A stretch of 64,000 bases of DNA. Source: Streptosporangium lutulentum. GTDB taxonomy: Bacteria; Actinomycetota; Actinomycetes; Streptosporangiales; Streptosporangiaceae. A model generated the notes under the pieces. The model did not search any database, was not told the DNA's origin, and saw only the letters and a program-made list of their open reading frames with translations. The stretch covers positions 2,356,001-2,420,000 of the forward strand of contig NZ_JAUSQU010000001.1 of assembly GCF_030811455.1 (NCBI RefSeq), in the 5' to 3' direction. A program made the translations under genes and the position numbers. Numbering within the stretch: position 1 is the stretch's first letter; each line of letters begins with the position of its first letter. Below, one piece after another: positions 37,684-45,952 of the stretch.

Positions 37684-37697
37684 ACGGCACGTGCCGT
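37684..37697. promoter_or_regulatory. Operator ACGGCACGTGCCGT before the TetR gene
   Basis: Perfect 14-bp palindrome 17 bp before the TetR ATG; likely blocks tetR transcription. Confidence 0.7.
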
Positions 37698-37714
37698 GCC
37701 GATAAGGTGACGGC

Positions 37715-38296
37715 ATGACCACCAGCCACCCCGATCGAGCCGCCGCGCGAACCAAGACGATCATGCAGGCCACGCTTGCCCTGGCCCAGGAGGTCGGTTA
37801 TGCCAAGCTGAGCATTGAGGCGGTCGCGGCCCGCGCCGGTGTCGGCAAGCACACGATCTACCGCCGTTGGCCTTCCAAGGGCCTGTTGTTCCTCGACTCG
37901 CTGCTGTCGCTGAACGAGCCCGTCTTCGACTATCCCGACACCGGCGACATCGTGGCCGACTTGCGCCGGCAGATCTGCACGGTGGTGGACCTGCTGGCCA
38001 ATCCGCCGTGGGGCCCGCTCTACCAGGCCCTGGTGGGCGAGGCTCAGCACGATCCCGCGGTCGCCGCCGGCCTCAACGAGCGCTTTATCCGGCCGCAGAC
38101 GGACAAGACCATCGTCCGTCTCAGGGCGGCCCAAGAGCAGGGGCAGGTGTCATCCGACATGGATCTCGACCTGGTCATGGCGACCCTGTCCGGTCCCCTG
38201 TACTTCAGACTCCTGATCACCCAGGAGCCCCTGACCCACAACTACGTCGATCGCGTGCTCGAAGCCCTTTTCGCCGGGATGAGCCCGAGGCTTTAA
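37715..38296 (+). CDS. TetR-family regulator of the adjacent ABC exporter
   Basis: 193 aa. HTH about residues 15-58 (IMQATLALAQEVGYAKLSIEAVAARAGVGKHTIYRRWPSKGLL) and TetR_C_16-like ligand domain (PPWGPLYQALVGEAQHDPAVAAGLNERFIRP). Divergent from the exporter with two matching palindromes between them. A GTATTG/ATAAGGTGACGGC context precedes the ATG. Since the permease is truncated the regulator may now be orphaned. Confidence 0.93.
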   Translation: MTTSHPDRAAARTKTIMQATLALAQEVGYAKLSIEAVAARAGVGKHTIYRRWPSKGLLFLDSLLSLNEPVFDYPDTGDIVADLRRQICTVVDLLANPPWGPLYQALVGEAQHDPAVAAGLNERFIRPQTDKTIVRLRAAQEQGQVSSDMDLDLVMATLSGPLYFRLLITQEPLTHNYVDRVLEALFAGMSPRL

Positions 38297-38554
38297 GGCG
38301 GAAACGGACTCCGGCATCGCACCGTGCAATCGCCCGGCCAGGCACGGTGCGCCTCGGACGTCGGCCCCGTCGGCGGTTCGGACGCCGTCCTCGTCCACGA
38401 CATCCGGGACGCACCGAAGCCTCCAGCGATCCCGGCGCGGTTCACCCGGGTCTCGCCGCCGCCGTCGGTTTGTCCACCTGCTTTGAGGAACGAGGCACCG
38501 GGTACGCGCACGTCGCGACCCGCGCCTGGTGACCGCGTTTTCCGGGTCTTCCCG

Positions 38555-39286
38555 TCAGGCTTGAGGGTGCTGTCGACGGCCGCTCCGGGCGACCGCGCCG
38601 GTCGCGACGTCCTGCAGTGATATCAGAAGCGGCCAGGTCAGGGCCGCCATCTGATCGGGGGTCTGCGGGCACTCACGCTGGAGCCAGTCGGCGGCCACGC
38701 CGAAGAGCGCGCCGGCGGTGAACGCGGCGGTGACGTCGTGCGAGGTGTCCGACGCCGAGCCGTCGCTCTCCGGAGCGGCGTCGCTCTCCGTAGGGGTGTC
38801 ACGTTCCGGAGCGGCGTCGCTCCCCGTAGCGGCGTCGCTCTCCGCAGGGGCGCCGTGGACGCTCCGCCATACGTGCTCGTGGACGGCCGCGGTGAGGCGG
38901 CGGCGGACGTGGTCGGCCACGCGTGCGCTGCCATGCGGCCCGAACAGGCTGCGGTAGAGCCCGGCGTGCTCGGCCAGCCGGGCGAAGAAGATGGCCAGTG
39001 ACCGCGTCCCCTCCCTGGCGCGGTCGGCCGAGTCGGGGAGGGGGGACGGCACGGAGTCGATCAGGCTGTCGATCATCGCGGTGGAGGCCACTTCGGCCAG
39101 CTCGTGGACGTCGCGATAGTGGTCGTAGAAGGCCGTGCGGCTCACCCCGGCGCGGTCGGCCACGTCGGACACGCTGATCCGGGACAGGTCCCGCTCCTCG
39201 ACGAGCGCGAGCAGCGCGCGCGCCAGGGTCGCTTGGGTGCGGCGGACGCGCCGGTCGCCGGATGGGGTGGTGCTGTCTTTCGTCAT
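38555..39286 (-). CDS. TetR-family regulator with an in-frame repeat insertion
   Basis: 243 aa from ATG 39286 (GTG 39292 two codons earlier is possible). HTH about residues 15-60 (ARALLALVEERDLSRISVSDVADRAGVSRTAFYDHYRDVHEL), TetR_C_8-like body. Between helices (about residues 150-180) lies a Ser/Asp/Ala/Pro-rich linker made of a DNA minisatellite (38761-38850), absent from ordinary TetR proteins. Divergent from the reductase-P450-ferredoxin cassette, with an operator between. Confidence 0.9.
   Translation of the reverse strand: MTKDSTTPSGDRRVRRTQATLARALLALVEERDLSRISVSDVADRAGVSRTAFYDHYRDVHELAEVASTAMIDSLIDSVPSPLPDSADRAREGTRSLAIFFARLAEHAGLYRSLFGPHGSARVADHVRRRLTAAVHEHVWRSVHGAPAESDAATGSDAAPERDTPTESDAAPESDGSASDTSHDVTAAFTAGALFGVAADWLQRECPQTPDQMAALTWPLLISLQDVATGAVARSGRRQHPQA
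38761..38850. repeat. Five tandem 18-bp repeats inside the tetR gene
   Basis: Units start CGTCGCTCTCCG (copies at 38761, 38779, 38797, 38815, 38833; the third is the most diverged). Eighteen bases keep the reading frame and encode six-residue units such as ESDAAP and GSDAAP on the minus strand. Confidence 0.85.
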
Positions 39287-39301
39287 GGCCACGTCTTCAG
39301 C

Positions 39302-39347
39302 TTACCTTCTGCTTACATATGTCAGTTATCTTGCATGTGTAAGGTAA
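39302..39347. promoter_or_regulatory. Nested inverted repeats, operator for the P450 cassette
   Basis: Outer arms TTACCTT (39302-39308) and AAGGTAA (39341-39347), inner arms CTTACATATG (39312-39321) and CATGTGTAAG (39334-39343, 9/10 match). A+T-rich island between the TetR gene and the cassette. Confidence 0.65.
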
Positions 39348-39383
39348 CGTGTCAGGGCGGGACAACCGAAAGGATCACGACCT

Positions 39384-39434
39384 ATGCGCATACGTGCAGG
39401 CAGGGCCGCTTTCCGGATGGGCGGCGCCTCGTGA
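39384..39434 (+). CDS. Possible 16-aa leader peptide
   Basis: ATG 39384 with AAAGGA upstream encodes MRIRAGRAAFRMGGAS and stops in a GTGA overlap with the ferredoxin reductase start at 39431. Could couple translation of the cassette. Basic and short; no known match. Chance is possible. Confidence 0.35.
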   Translation: MRIRAGRAAFRMGGAS

Positions 39435-40624
39435 CCTCGCCGGACGGCATCCTGATCGTCGGCGCGTCGGCCGCCGGCCTGAGTACGGCGGAGGCGCTGC
39501 GGCGGCACGGCTACCAGGGCCGGCTCACGCTGGTGGACGCCGAACCCCACCTGCCCTACGACCGGCCGCCGCTGTCGAAACAGGTCCTGGCGGGCGCCTG
39601 GGAGCCGGCCCGCGCGCGGCTCCGTACGGAGGAGCAACTGGCGGGCTTGGCCGCCGAGTTCGTGCGGGGTGAGGCCGCCGTCGCGCTGGACGCGGCGCGC
39701 CGTGAGGTGACCACCGCGTCCGGCCGCGTGCTGCGGGGCGAGGTCGTGGTCGTCGCCACCGGGCTGACGTCGCGCCGGCTGCCGGGACAGGACGGGCCGG
39801 CGGGCGTGCACACGCTGCGCGGCCTGGACGACGCGCTCACCCTGCGCGCGCACCTGATCGGCGGCACGCGGCTCGTGGTCGTGGGCGAGGGAGTGCTGGG
39901 CGCGGAGATCGCCGCGACCGCCCGCGGCATGGGCCTGGAGGTCACCCTCGCCGGCGTGGGGCAGGCCCCGTTGCACGACCAGCTCGGCGCGACGATCGGC
40001 GCCAAGCTCGGCCGGACGCACGCCGAGCGCGGAGTCCGGCTGCGGCTCGGCACCGCCGTCGACGCGCTCACCGGCGAGGGCGGCCGGGTCACGGGGGTCC
40101 GGCTGGAGGGCGGGGAGGTGCTGCCCGCCGACGCCGTCGTGGTGGCCATCGGCTCCCGCCCGGCGATCGGCTGGCTGGAGGGCAGCGGGCTCACTCTGGG
40201 CGACGGGGTGGAGTGCGACTCGCGCTGCCGTGCCGCCGAGGGCGTCTACGCCGTCGGGGACATGGCCTCCTTCGAGCACGAGGGGCTCGGCCGGCGGCTG
40301 CGGCTGGAGAACCGCACCAACGCCACCGAGCAGGCCCAGACGGTGGCGGCCAACATCCTCGGCGCCGACCGCCCCTACACGCCGATCCCCTACTTCTGGA
40401 CCGACCAGTACGACGTCAAGATTCAAGCCCACGGGTGGCCGTCGCCGGCGGCCGAGGTCACCCTCGCCGAGGGCGACCCGGAGCAGAACCGTTTCGCCGT
40501 CCTCTACCGCGAGGGCGGCAGGGTCACCGGCGTGCTCGGCTGGAACATGCCCAAACAGGCGCGCCTGCTGCGGCAGCAGGAGCTCGGCTCCTGGCAGGCG
40601 GCCTCGCCGCTCACGCCCGCGTGA
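39431..40624 (+). CDS. FAD-dependent ferredoxin reductase for the P450
   Basis: 397 aa, NADH/NADPH:ferredoxin reductase of the putidaredoxin-reductase type. Seen: ILIVGASAAGLSTAEAL (FAD), PYDRPPLSK, VVVATGLTSRRLPG, second dinucleotide fold VVVGEGVLGAEIAATARG (NAD(P)H), AVGDMASFEHEGLGRRLRLENRTNATEQAQ, and the C-terminal FWTDQYDVKIQAHG. Starts at GTG 39431; an upstream in-frame ATG at 39335 would add a tail without features. Feeds electrons to the [3Fe-4S] ferredoxin at 41954. Confidence 0.92.
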   Translation: MTSPDGILIVGASAAGLSTAEALRRHGYQGRLTLVDAEPHLPYDRPPLSKQVLAGAWEPARARLRTEEQLAGLAAEFVRGEAAVALDAARREVTTASGRVLRGEVVVVATGLTSRRLPGQDGPAGVHTLRGLDDALTLRAHLIGGTRLVVVGEGVLGAEIAATARGMGLEVTLAGVGQAPLHDQLGATIGAKLGRTHAERGVRLRLGTAVDALTGEGGRVTGVRLEGGEVLPADAVVVAIGSRPAIGWLEGSGLTLGDGVECDSRCRAAEGVYAVGDMASFEHEGLGRRLRLENRTNATEQAQTVAANILGADRPYTPIPYFWTDQYDVKIQAHGWPSPAAEVTLAEGDPEQNRFAVLYREGGRVTGVLGWNMPKQARLLRQQELGSWQAASPLTPA

Positions 40625-40711
40625 CGGCGTCCGGGGGTATCGCCACCTCATGCACGAACCGATAGCCGCCTGTCCGCAGGCGGGCGACCAACCCTTTGGA
40701 GGAGACGCCGA

Positions 40712-41923
40712 ATGAGTGTCAACGAGCAGGTCCTGAGCTATCCGATCCCGAACGACGCGGCGTTGGACCCGCCGGCGGAGTGGGCCGAGCTGCGCAGCAA
40801 GTGCCCGGTGGCCCACGTCACGCTGCCCAGCGGTGACCGGGCGACGCTGCTGACCCGCTACGACGACGTCAAGCAGGTGCTGGCCGACCCGCGCTTCACC
40901 CGTCAGCTCACCGCGCCCGACGCGGCCCGGCTGTCGGCCGACGGCGGCGGGGTGTTCAGCAGCGAGATGGCGCAGATCATCCCCGACGGCGGCGAGGAAC
41001 ACCAGCACTGGCGGCGCCTGGTCGGCAAGTGGTTCACCGCCAAGCGCATGAACGCGCTGCGGCCGTCGATGGCGCGGATCGCCGAGGACCTGATCGACGA
41101 CATGGTCAAGCGCGGCGCCTCCGGCGATCTCAAGGCGTCCCTGGGCTTCCCGCTGCCGGTCTACGTCATCTGCGACATGCTCGGCGTCCCGGCCGCCGAC
41201 CGCGACCGGTTCTCGTACTGGTCCGACGCCCTGCTCAACCTCACCCGCTACACGCAGGCCGAGATCGAGGCCGCCCAGACCGCGTTCTTCCAGTACATGT
41301 CCGAGCACGTCGCCGCCAAGCGCGCCGCGCCCGGCGAGGACCTGCTGAGCGAGCTGATCGCGGCCGGCGGTCCCGAGGACGGCGGGCTGTCCGACATCCA
41401 GATCCTGGTCACCGGCATGGCGCTGCTGATCGCCGGCCACGAGACCACCGCCAACATGATCGGCAAGATGGTCGCCATGCTGCTGGCCGACCGCACCCGC
41501 TGGGAGCGACTGCTGGCCGACCCGTCGCTGATCCGCACCACGGTGGAGGAGTCGCTGCGGATGGACTCCAACTCCGGCTTCGGCCTGCCCCGCTACCTGC
41601 GCGAGGAGACCGCGGTCAGCGGCACCCACCTGCCCAAGGGCACCACGGTGGTGTGCAGCATGGCCGCCGCCAACCGCGACGAGAGCGCCTTCGAGTCCGC
41701 CGACCAGATGGACCTGACCCGCAGCCCCAACCCGCACCTGGCCTTCGGCGCCGGAGCCCACTCCTGCCTGGGCCAGGCACTGGCCCGCACCGAGCTGCAG
41801 GTCGTGCTGGAGGTACTGCTGCGCAAGCTGCCCACCCTGGAGCTGGCGGTGCCCGCGGCGGAGCTGGAGCGGGTGGAAGGGCTGGCCGTCGGCGGCCTGC
41901 GCGCGCTTCCGGTCCGCTGGTGA
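40712..41923 (+). CDS. Cytochrome P450 (soluble, bacterial class I)
   Basis: 403 aa. I-helix LLIAGHETTAN with the acid-alcohol pair E-T, K-helix ExxR in EESLRMD, heme loop FGAGAHSCLGQALAR (Cys about 352), and the CPVAH N-terminal segment typical of CYP105/107-like enzymes. GGAGG about nine bases before ATG 40712. Hydroxylates or epoxidises an unknown small molecule. Flanked by its own reductase and ferredoxin, so the electron chain is complete within 2.7 kb. Confidence 0.94.
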   Translation: MSVNEQVLSYPIPNDAALDPPAEWAELRSKCPVAHVTLPSGDRATLLTRYDDVKQVLADPRFTRQLTAPDAARLSADGGGVFSSEMAQIIPDGGEEHQHWRRLVGKWFTAKRMNALRPSMARIAEDLIDDMVKRGASGDLKASLGFPLPVYVICDMLGVPAADRDRFSYWSDALLNLTRYTQAEIEAAQTAFFQYMSEHVAAKRAAPGEDLLSELIAAGGPEDGGLSDIQILVTGMALLIAGHETTANMIGKMVAMLLADRTRWERLLADPSLIRTTVEESLRMDSNSGFGLPRYLREETAVSGTHLPKGTTVVCSMAAANRDESAFESADQMDLTRSPNPHLAFGAGAHSCLGQALARTELQVVLEVLLRKLPTLELAVPAAELERVEGLAVGGLRALPVRW

Positions 41924-41953
41924 CCCTTACCCGCCCGTAGAGAGGAACCCGGC

Positions 41954-42148
41954 ATGAAAATCATCGTGGACGAGGACAGATGCTGCGGCGCCGGACAGTG
42001 CGTGCTGCTCGCGCCCGAGGTGTTCGACCAGCGTGACGAGGACGGCATCGTCGTTCTGCTCCAGGAACACCCCGCTGAGGACCAGCACACCGTGGTCCGT
42101 GAGGCGGCGCAGGTCTGCCCCGCCTCCGCCATCGAGCTGAGCGAGTAG
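41954..42148 (+). CDS. [3Fe-4S]-type ferredoxin partner of the P450
   Basis: 64 aa. DEDRCCGAGQCVLLAPEVFDQ and VCPASAIEL: C-x5-C...CP pattern with Gly/Ala in place of the fourth ligand, as in P450-associated single-cluster ferredoxins of actinomycetes. GAGAGGAA lies upstream of ATG 41954, 30 bp after the P450 stop, so cotranscribed. Confidence 0.93.
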   Translation: MKIIVDEDRCCGAGQCVLLAPEVFDQRDEDGIVVLLQEHPAEDQHTVVREAAQVCPASAIELSE

Positions 42149-42251
42149 GACAGAAGGGGCGGGTGGCGTCACGGCGGGAAGGCCGCCGCCGCGTCGCCCG
42201 CCCTCGGAAGAACCCTCCCGCCGCTTCGTCGCGGTCGTCGGCGAGGAGCGA

Positions 42252-42827
42252 TCACGGGGCGATCGCGGCCATGGCGAGCTCCACCACGCCGTCGGCGTAG
42301 GCGTCGGTGAGTGGCCCGGTGCGCAGCAGCCAGCGGTGGTAGACCGGCCCGAAGAGGAGCTCGATCACCTGGTCGAGGTCGACGTCGCCACGGACCTGCC
42401 CGGCGCGCTGCCCGGCGCGCAGGCGGAGCCGTACCGCGTCCAGCTGGGGCCGTAGGAGCCGGTCGCGTACCTGATCGGCGAGCTCGTCGTCGGCCAGGGT
42501 CTCGATGGTGAGCGCCCGGGTGGTGGCGGACAACCGGGGGTCGGCGAACTCGGCGACCGTGCCCCGGACGACGGCACGCAGGTCGGCGCCGAGGTCGCCG
42601 GTGTCGGGCAACGCGATGTCACCGGCGGCGTCCACGAGCGCGTCCAGAATCACCGCCCCCTTGCCGCGCCACCAGCGGTAGATCGTCTGCTTGCCGACGC
42701 CGGCGCGTGCGGCGATCGCCTCGACGGTCAGGTCGGAGTAGCCGGTTTCGGTCAGCAGGTCCAACGCGACGGTGAGGATCGCTCGGCGGGAGCGTTCGTT
42801 GCGGCGGGAGGGGGCGGGGCCAGGCAC
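42252..42827 (-). CDS. TetR-family regulator of the adjacent glycosyltransferase
   Basis: 191 aa from GTG 42827. HTH about residues 14-58 (RAILTVALDLLTETGYSDLTVEAIAARAGVGKQTIYRWWRGKGAV), TetR_C_16-like ligand domain. Same subfamily as the TetR at 37715. Divergent from the glycosyltransferase with two GAGACG palindromes between. Confidence 0.93.
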   Translation of the reverse strand: MPGPAPSRRNERSRRAILTVALDLLTETGYSDLTVEAIAARAGVGKQTIYRWWRGKGAVILDALVDAAGDIALPDTGDLGADLRAVVRGTVAEFADPRLSATTRALTIETLADDELADQVRDRLLRPQLDAVRLRLRAGQRAGQVRGDVDLDQVIELLFGPVYHRWLLRTGPLTDAYADGVVELAMAAIAP

Positions 42828-42847
42828 GGGACCATCCTACTCTAGCG

Positions 42848-42865
42848 AGACGATACGACTCGTCT
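42848..42865. promoter_or_regulatory. Operator AGACGA-N6-TCGTCT
   Basis: Perfect 6-bp arms 21 bp upstream of the TetR start. Shares GAGACG with the site at 42901. Confidence 0.55.
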
Positions 42866-42900
42866 TGACAGGGAGGCTCATTGAGGGCAGGCTGCCATGG

Positions 42901-42917
42901 CGAGACGGAACGTCTCG
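42901..42917. promoter_or_regulatory. Operator CGAGACG-GAA-CGTCTCG
   Basis: Perfect 7-bp arms, 23 bp upstream of the glycosyltransferase ATG, positioned to block its promoter. Confidence 0.7.
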
Positions 42918-42939
42918 TTATCTTGTCATGAGGAGAACC

Positions 42940-44127
42940 ATGTCCCACATCGCCATGGTCAGCATCCCTGCCCACGGACACGTCAACCCAAGCCTGAACA
43001 TCGTGCGCACCCTCGTCGCACGGGGCCATCGGGTCACGTACGCGAACGCCCTTTCGTTCGCCGACGTCATCGAGCGCACCGGGGCCGAACTCAAGCCGTA
43101 CGAGTCGACCCTGCCGACCGCCGGCGAGGTGTGGACCGAGGACCCGATCGAGCAGCTGACGATCTTCCTCGACGACGCGATCGCCATGTTCCCGCAGTTA
43201 CGTGCCGCGTACGCCGATGATCGACCCGACCTGTTCCTCTACGACATCGCCGGCGCACCGGCCCGGCTTCTCGGCGAACAGTGGGATATCCCCGCGATCC
43301 AGCTCTCGCCCGCCTTCGTGGCCTGGGACGGTTACGAGGAGGAGATGGCGCAGGTCGTCGAGGCCATGCGCGCCGACCCACGAGGAGCGGATTACTACCG
43401 GCGGTTCGCGACGTGGCTCGCCGACAACGGATCGTCCGTCACGGACAGTGCCGCGTTCCAGGGCCGGCCGGCGCGCTGCCTGGCGCTCATCCCGCGCGCT
43501 CTGCAACCGAACGCAGACCGTGTGGACCCGGCCGTCTACAGCTTCGTCGGTCCCATCCTCGGTGACCGGTCCGATCGGGACTCCTGGATCCGCCCGGCGA
43601 CCGCCGACAAGGTGTTGCTCGTGTCCCTCGGGTCGGCCTTCACCCGGCACCCCGAGTTCTACCGGCGCTGCATCACCGCCTTCGGCGCGCTGCCCGGCTG
43701 GCACACCGTCCTGCAGATCGGCCGGTACGTCGACCCGGCGGAACTCGGTGTCCTCCCGGACAGCGTCGAAGTGCACCCCTGGGTCGAACAGCTCGCGATC
43801 CTGGAGCAGGCGGACGCGTTCCTGACCCACGCGGGCATGGGCGGCAGCAGCGAGGGGCTGTACTGCGGCACCCCGATGATCGCCGTGCCCCAGGCGGCCG
43901 ACCAGTTCGCCAACGCCGACCAGCTCGCCGCCCTCGGCGTGGCCCGTGTCGTCGATCTGGCCACCGTCACGCCCGAGGAGCTGCGGGAAGCACTGTTGCA
44001 CCTCACGTCCGACGCCGGGGTGTCGGCCCGTTGCGCCGAGATCCGGCGCCATGTGCGCGAGCAAGGGGGCGCGGCCCGGGCGGCCGACCTCATCGAAGCC
44101 GAGTTGACCACCGCCGTCCCGCGTTGA
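42940..44127 (+). CDS. Macrolide-type UDP-glycosyltransferase (MGT/OleD family)
   Basis: 395 aa GT1 enzyme. N-terminal acceptor domain opens with MVSIPAHGHVNPSLNIVRTLVARGHRV (catalytic His in AHGH); donor domain has SLGSAF, VHPWVEQLAIL and the UDP-binding HAGMGGSSEGLYCGTPMIAVPQAADQFANADQL. This pattern is that of MgtA/OleD enzymes which inactivate macrolides by glucosylation, but these accept other phenolics as well. AGGAG directly precedes ATG 42940. Control by the divergent TetR suggests induction by the acceptor. Confidence 0.92.
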   Translation: MSHIAMVSIPAHGHVNPSLNIVRTLVARGHRVTYANALSFADVIERTGAELKPYESTLPTAGEVWTEDPIEQLTIFLDDAIAMFPQLRAAYADDRPDLFLYDIAGAPARLLGEQWDIPAIQLSPAFVAWDGYEEEMAQVVEAMRADPRGADYYRRFATWLADNGSSVTDSAAFQGRPARCLALIPRALQPNADRVDPAVYSFVGPILGDRSDRDSWIRPATADKVLLVSLGSAFTRHPEFYRRCITAFGALPGWHTVLQIGRYVDPAELGVLPDSVEVHPWVEQLAILEQADAFLTHAGMGGSSEGLYCGTPMIAVPQAADQFANADQLAALGVARVVDLATVTPEELREALLHLTSDAGVSARCAEIRRHVREQGGAARAADLIEAELTTAVPR

Positions 44128-44482
44128 CGCGGACTCGTGACCGAACGACGTCGCCCGGCTCCGGCACGAACGGTGTTCTCGGTGGAGGCCGCGGCCGGGC
44201 CTCTCGTGCGTGATCGAGGAGTGTCTCATCTCTGTTCGCCGGCGAGACCGCGCCGAAGGCGACCGGGAGCCGGGCCGGGATGGGCGCGGCCGCTATACGG
44301 AAGGGCTTCGGTCCCACCCCGCGCCGGAAAGGCGTCGGCGCGACGAGCGCACCCTCTGACGTGCGCGTTCCGGATCCGGTCCGTCGTGTTGTGATCGGCC
44401 GGACCCCCACCCTGAGCCAGAATGGTGCCATTCCGAGCCAATATGGCTTTACTATGGCACCACCCTGTGCCATAGTGATGCC
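44128..44482 (+). other. 355-bp intergenic region with a palindrome-rich promoter at its right end
   Basis: The left 290 bp hold no gene or structure I can support. The last 60 bp contain three consecutive palindromes listed separately. Confidence 0.6.
44421..44475. promoter_or_regulatory. Three stacked GCCA/TGGC palindromes
   Basis: AATGG-TG-CCATT (44421-44432), AGCCA-ATA-TGGCT (44436-44448) and CTATGGCAC-N6-GTGCCATAG (44452-44475, perfect 9-bp arms). The last ends 7 bp before the RHH start codon. All share the core TGGC/GCCA, as expected for cooperative binding of a ribbon-helix-helix protein. Confidence 0.75.
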
Positions 44483-45001
44483 ATGGACCTGACCCCCTAT
44501 GTGGCCTCCCTCGGTCGCGAGCTGCTGACCGCCGCCGAGACCGGTGACGGCGACGCCAGTGCGCTGATCGAGCGATTGACCGTGTCGATGGAGTCGGCGA
44601 TCCGGCTCACCCTGCTCGAGACGTTGTCGGCGGCTGCCGACGAGATCACCCGAGACCTGGCCCCCGGTTCGGTCCAGGTGCGCCTGCGTGGACGTGACCC
44701 GGACTTCGTCGTGACGGTTCGGCAGGCGGAGCAGCCGCTCGACGACACCCTGGATCCGGGCGCGGTGTCGGCTGACGACGCCGCGGCGAGCTTCGAGGAC
44801 GGCACGGTGGCACGGATCAACGTCCGCCTCCCGGAGCAGCTCAAGGCCGCGATCGAAGAGGCGGCGGGCAAGGAAGGCCGCTCGCTCAACGCCTGGCTGG
44901 TGCGGGCCGCCTCGACCGCCCTGCGTACCCCGGAGCACGACCACGGCTCCGACCGGCGCGGCAAGCGCGGCGCGCAGCGTTACACCGGCTGGGCTCGCTA
45001 G
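44483..45001 (+). CDS. Ribbon-helix-helix (HicB/CopG-like) regulator
   Basis: 172 aa. N-terminal helical domain (LTPYVASLGRELLTAAETGDGD...LERLTVSMESAIRL), a middle segment of conserved type (DEITRDLAPGSVQVRLRG), and a C-terminal RHH DNA-binding motif about residues 110-150 (ARINVRLPEQLKAAIEEAAGKEGRSLNAWLVRA). Often labelled HicB antitoxin, but no HicA toxin is next to it. It heads an operon with a DUF4097 protein and a DrrAB exporter and probably autoregulates through the stacked palindromes. Confidence 0.88.
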   Translation: MDLTPYVASLGRELLTAAETGDGDASALIERLTVSMESAIRLTLLETLSAAADEITRDLAPGSVQVRLRGRDPDFVVTVRQAEQPLDDTLDPGAVSADDAAASFEDGTVARINVRLPEQLKAAIEEAAGKEGRSLNAWLVRAASTALRTPEHDHGSDRRGKRGAQRYTGWAR

Positions 45002-45082
45002 CCCGCGCCGACACCCAGAACCACTTCTTCGCACATCTCCGACCAGCGGGGATGTTCTTCTGACTCCTTCCGAGGGATAGGC

Positions 45083-45931
45083 ATGCCTGTTTTCGCCACG
45101 CCCGAACCGATTTCCGCCACGATCGAGCTCTCCGTCGGTGACGTGCAGATCATCGCGAGCGACCGGACCGACACCGTCGTCGAGGTGCGGCCGAGCGACG
45201 CGTCCGACGAGTCCGATGTGGACGCCGCCCAGAAGACACGCGTCGAGTACGCCAACGGCACGTTGACGGTCCGTGGGCCCAAGGCCCGCATGCTCGATTT
45301 CTCCAAGAAGACCAGGTCGGTCGACGTACTGATCGAACTTCCCACCGGCTCGCACGTGCAGGCGGACCTGTCGGTGGCGGACCTGCGCGGTGTCGGCACG
45401 CTGGGGGAGTGCCGGATCACGTCGTCGGTCGGCCATTTCCGCCTCGACCGGACCGGACCGCTTCGCCTGGGCACCTCCGGTGGCGACATCACCGTCGAAA
45501 CGGTCGCGGGCGACGCCGATGTCTCCACCGGCACCGGGCGCGTGCGCATCGGAGAGATCGGCGGCACCGCCGTCGTCAAGAACTCCAACGGCAACACCGA
45601 CATCGGCACCGTCACCGGCGAACTGCAGGTGCGCTCGGCCAACGGCGACATCTCCGTCGACCGGGCCGACACCACGGTGGAGGCCAAGACCTCCAACGGC
45701 ACCATTCGCGTCGGCCAGGTCACGCGCGACACCGTCACGCTGCACACCTCGACCGGCCACCTCGAAATCGGCATCGCCGCCGGCACCGCCGCCTGGCTCG
45801 ACCTGAACACCTCGCACGGGCGGGTGGAGAACTCGCTGGACGGCCTCAGCGAGGCACCGGAGAAGTCCGAGCAGACCGTCGAAGTCCGAGCGCACACGTC
45901 GTTCGGCGACATCACCGTCCGCCGTTCCTGA
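45083..45931 (+). CDS. DUF4097-family beta-helix-like protein
   Basis: 282 aa, no signal peptide or membrane helix. The second half is made of short repeated strands (GGDITVETVAGDADVSTGTG, then NSNGNTDIGTVTGELQVRSANGDISVDRAD), a parallel beta-helix pattern of about 20 residues per turn. DUF4097 proteins accompany regulators and transporters in actinobacteria; role unknown, perhaps a scaffold or sensor at the membrane. Lies between the RHH gene and drrA-like gene in the operon. Confidence 0.85.
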   Translation: MPVFATPEPISATIELSVGDVQIIASDRTDTVVEVRPSDASDESDVDAAQKTRVEYANGTLTVRGPKARMLDFSKKTRSVDVLIELPTGSHVQADLSVADLRGVGTLGECRITSSVGHFRLDRTGPLRLGTSGGDITVETVAGDADVSTGTGRVRIGEIGGTAVVKNSNGNTDIGTVTGELQVRSANGDISVDRADTTVEAKTSNGTIRVGQVTRDTVTLHTSTGHLEIGIAAGTAAWLDLNTSHGRVENSLDGLSEAPEKSEQTVEVRAHTSFGDITVRRS

Positions 45932-45952
45932 CCAGATCCCGAAGGGGTTCTC

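Noticed and set aside
38761..38850. Tandem repeats as a possible CRISPR fragment
   Set aside because: Units are directly adjacent without spacers, in frame within a TetR gene.
39326..41761. Long minus-strand open frame across the reductase and P450 genes
   Set aside because: It spans two unrelated plus-strand genes and is compositionally biased.
38555..44127. P450, ferredoxin, glycosyltransferase and SARP as part of a biosynthetic gene cluster
   Set aside because: No polyketide, peptide, terpene or other core synthase is present; each unit has its own regulator.
44483..45001. RHH protein as the antitoxin of a HicAB pair
   Set aside because: No HicA-like toxin is adjacent; the following genes are DUF4097 and DrrAB. 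An operon repressor fits better.
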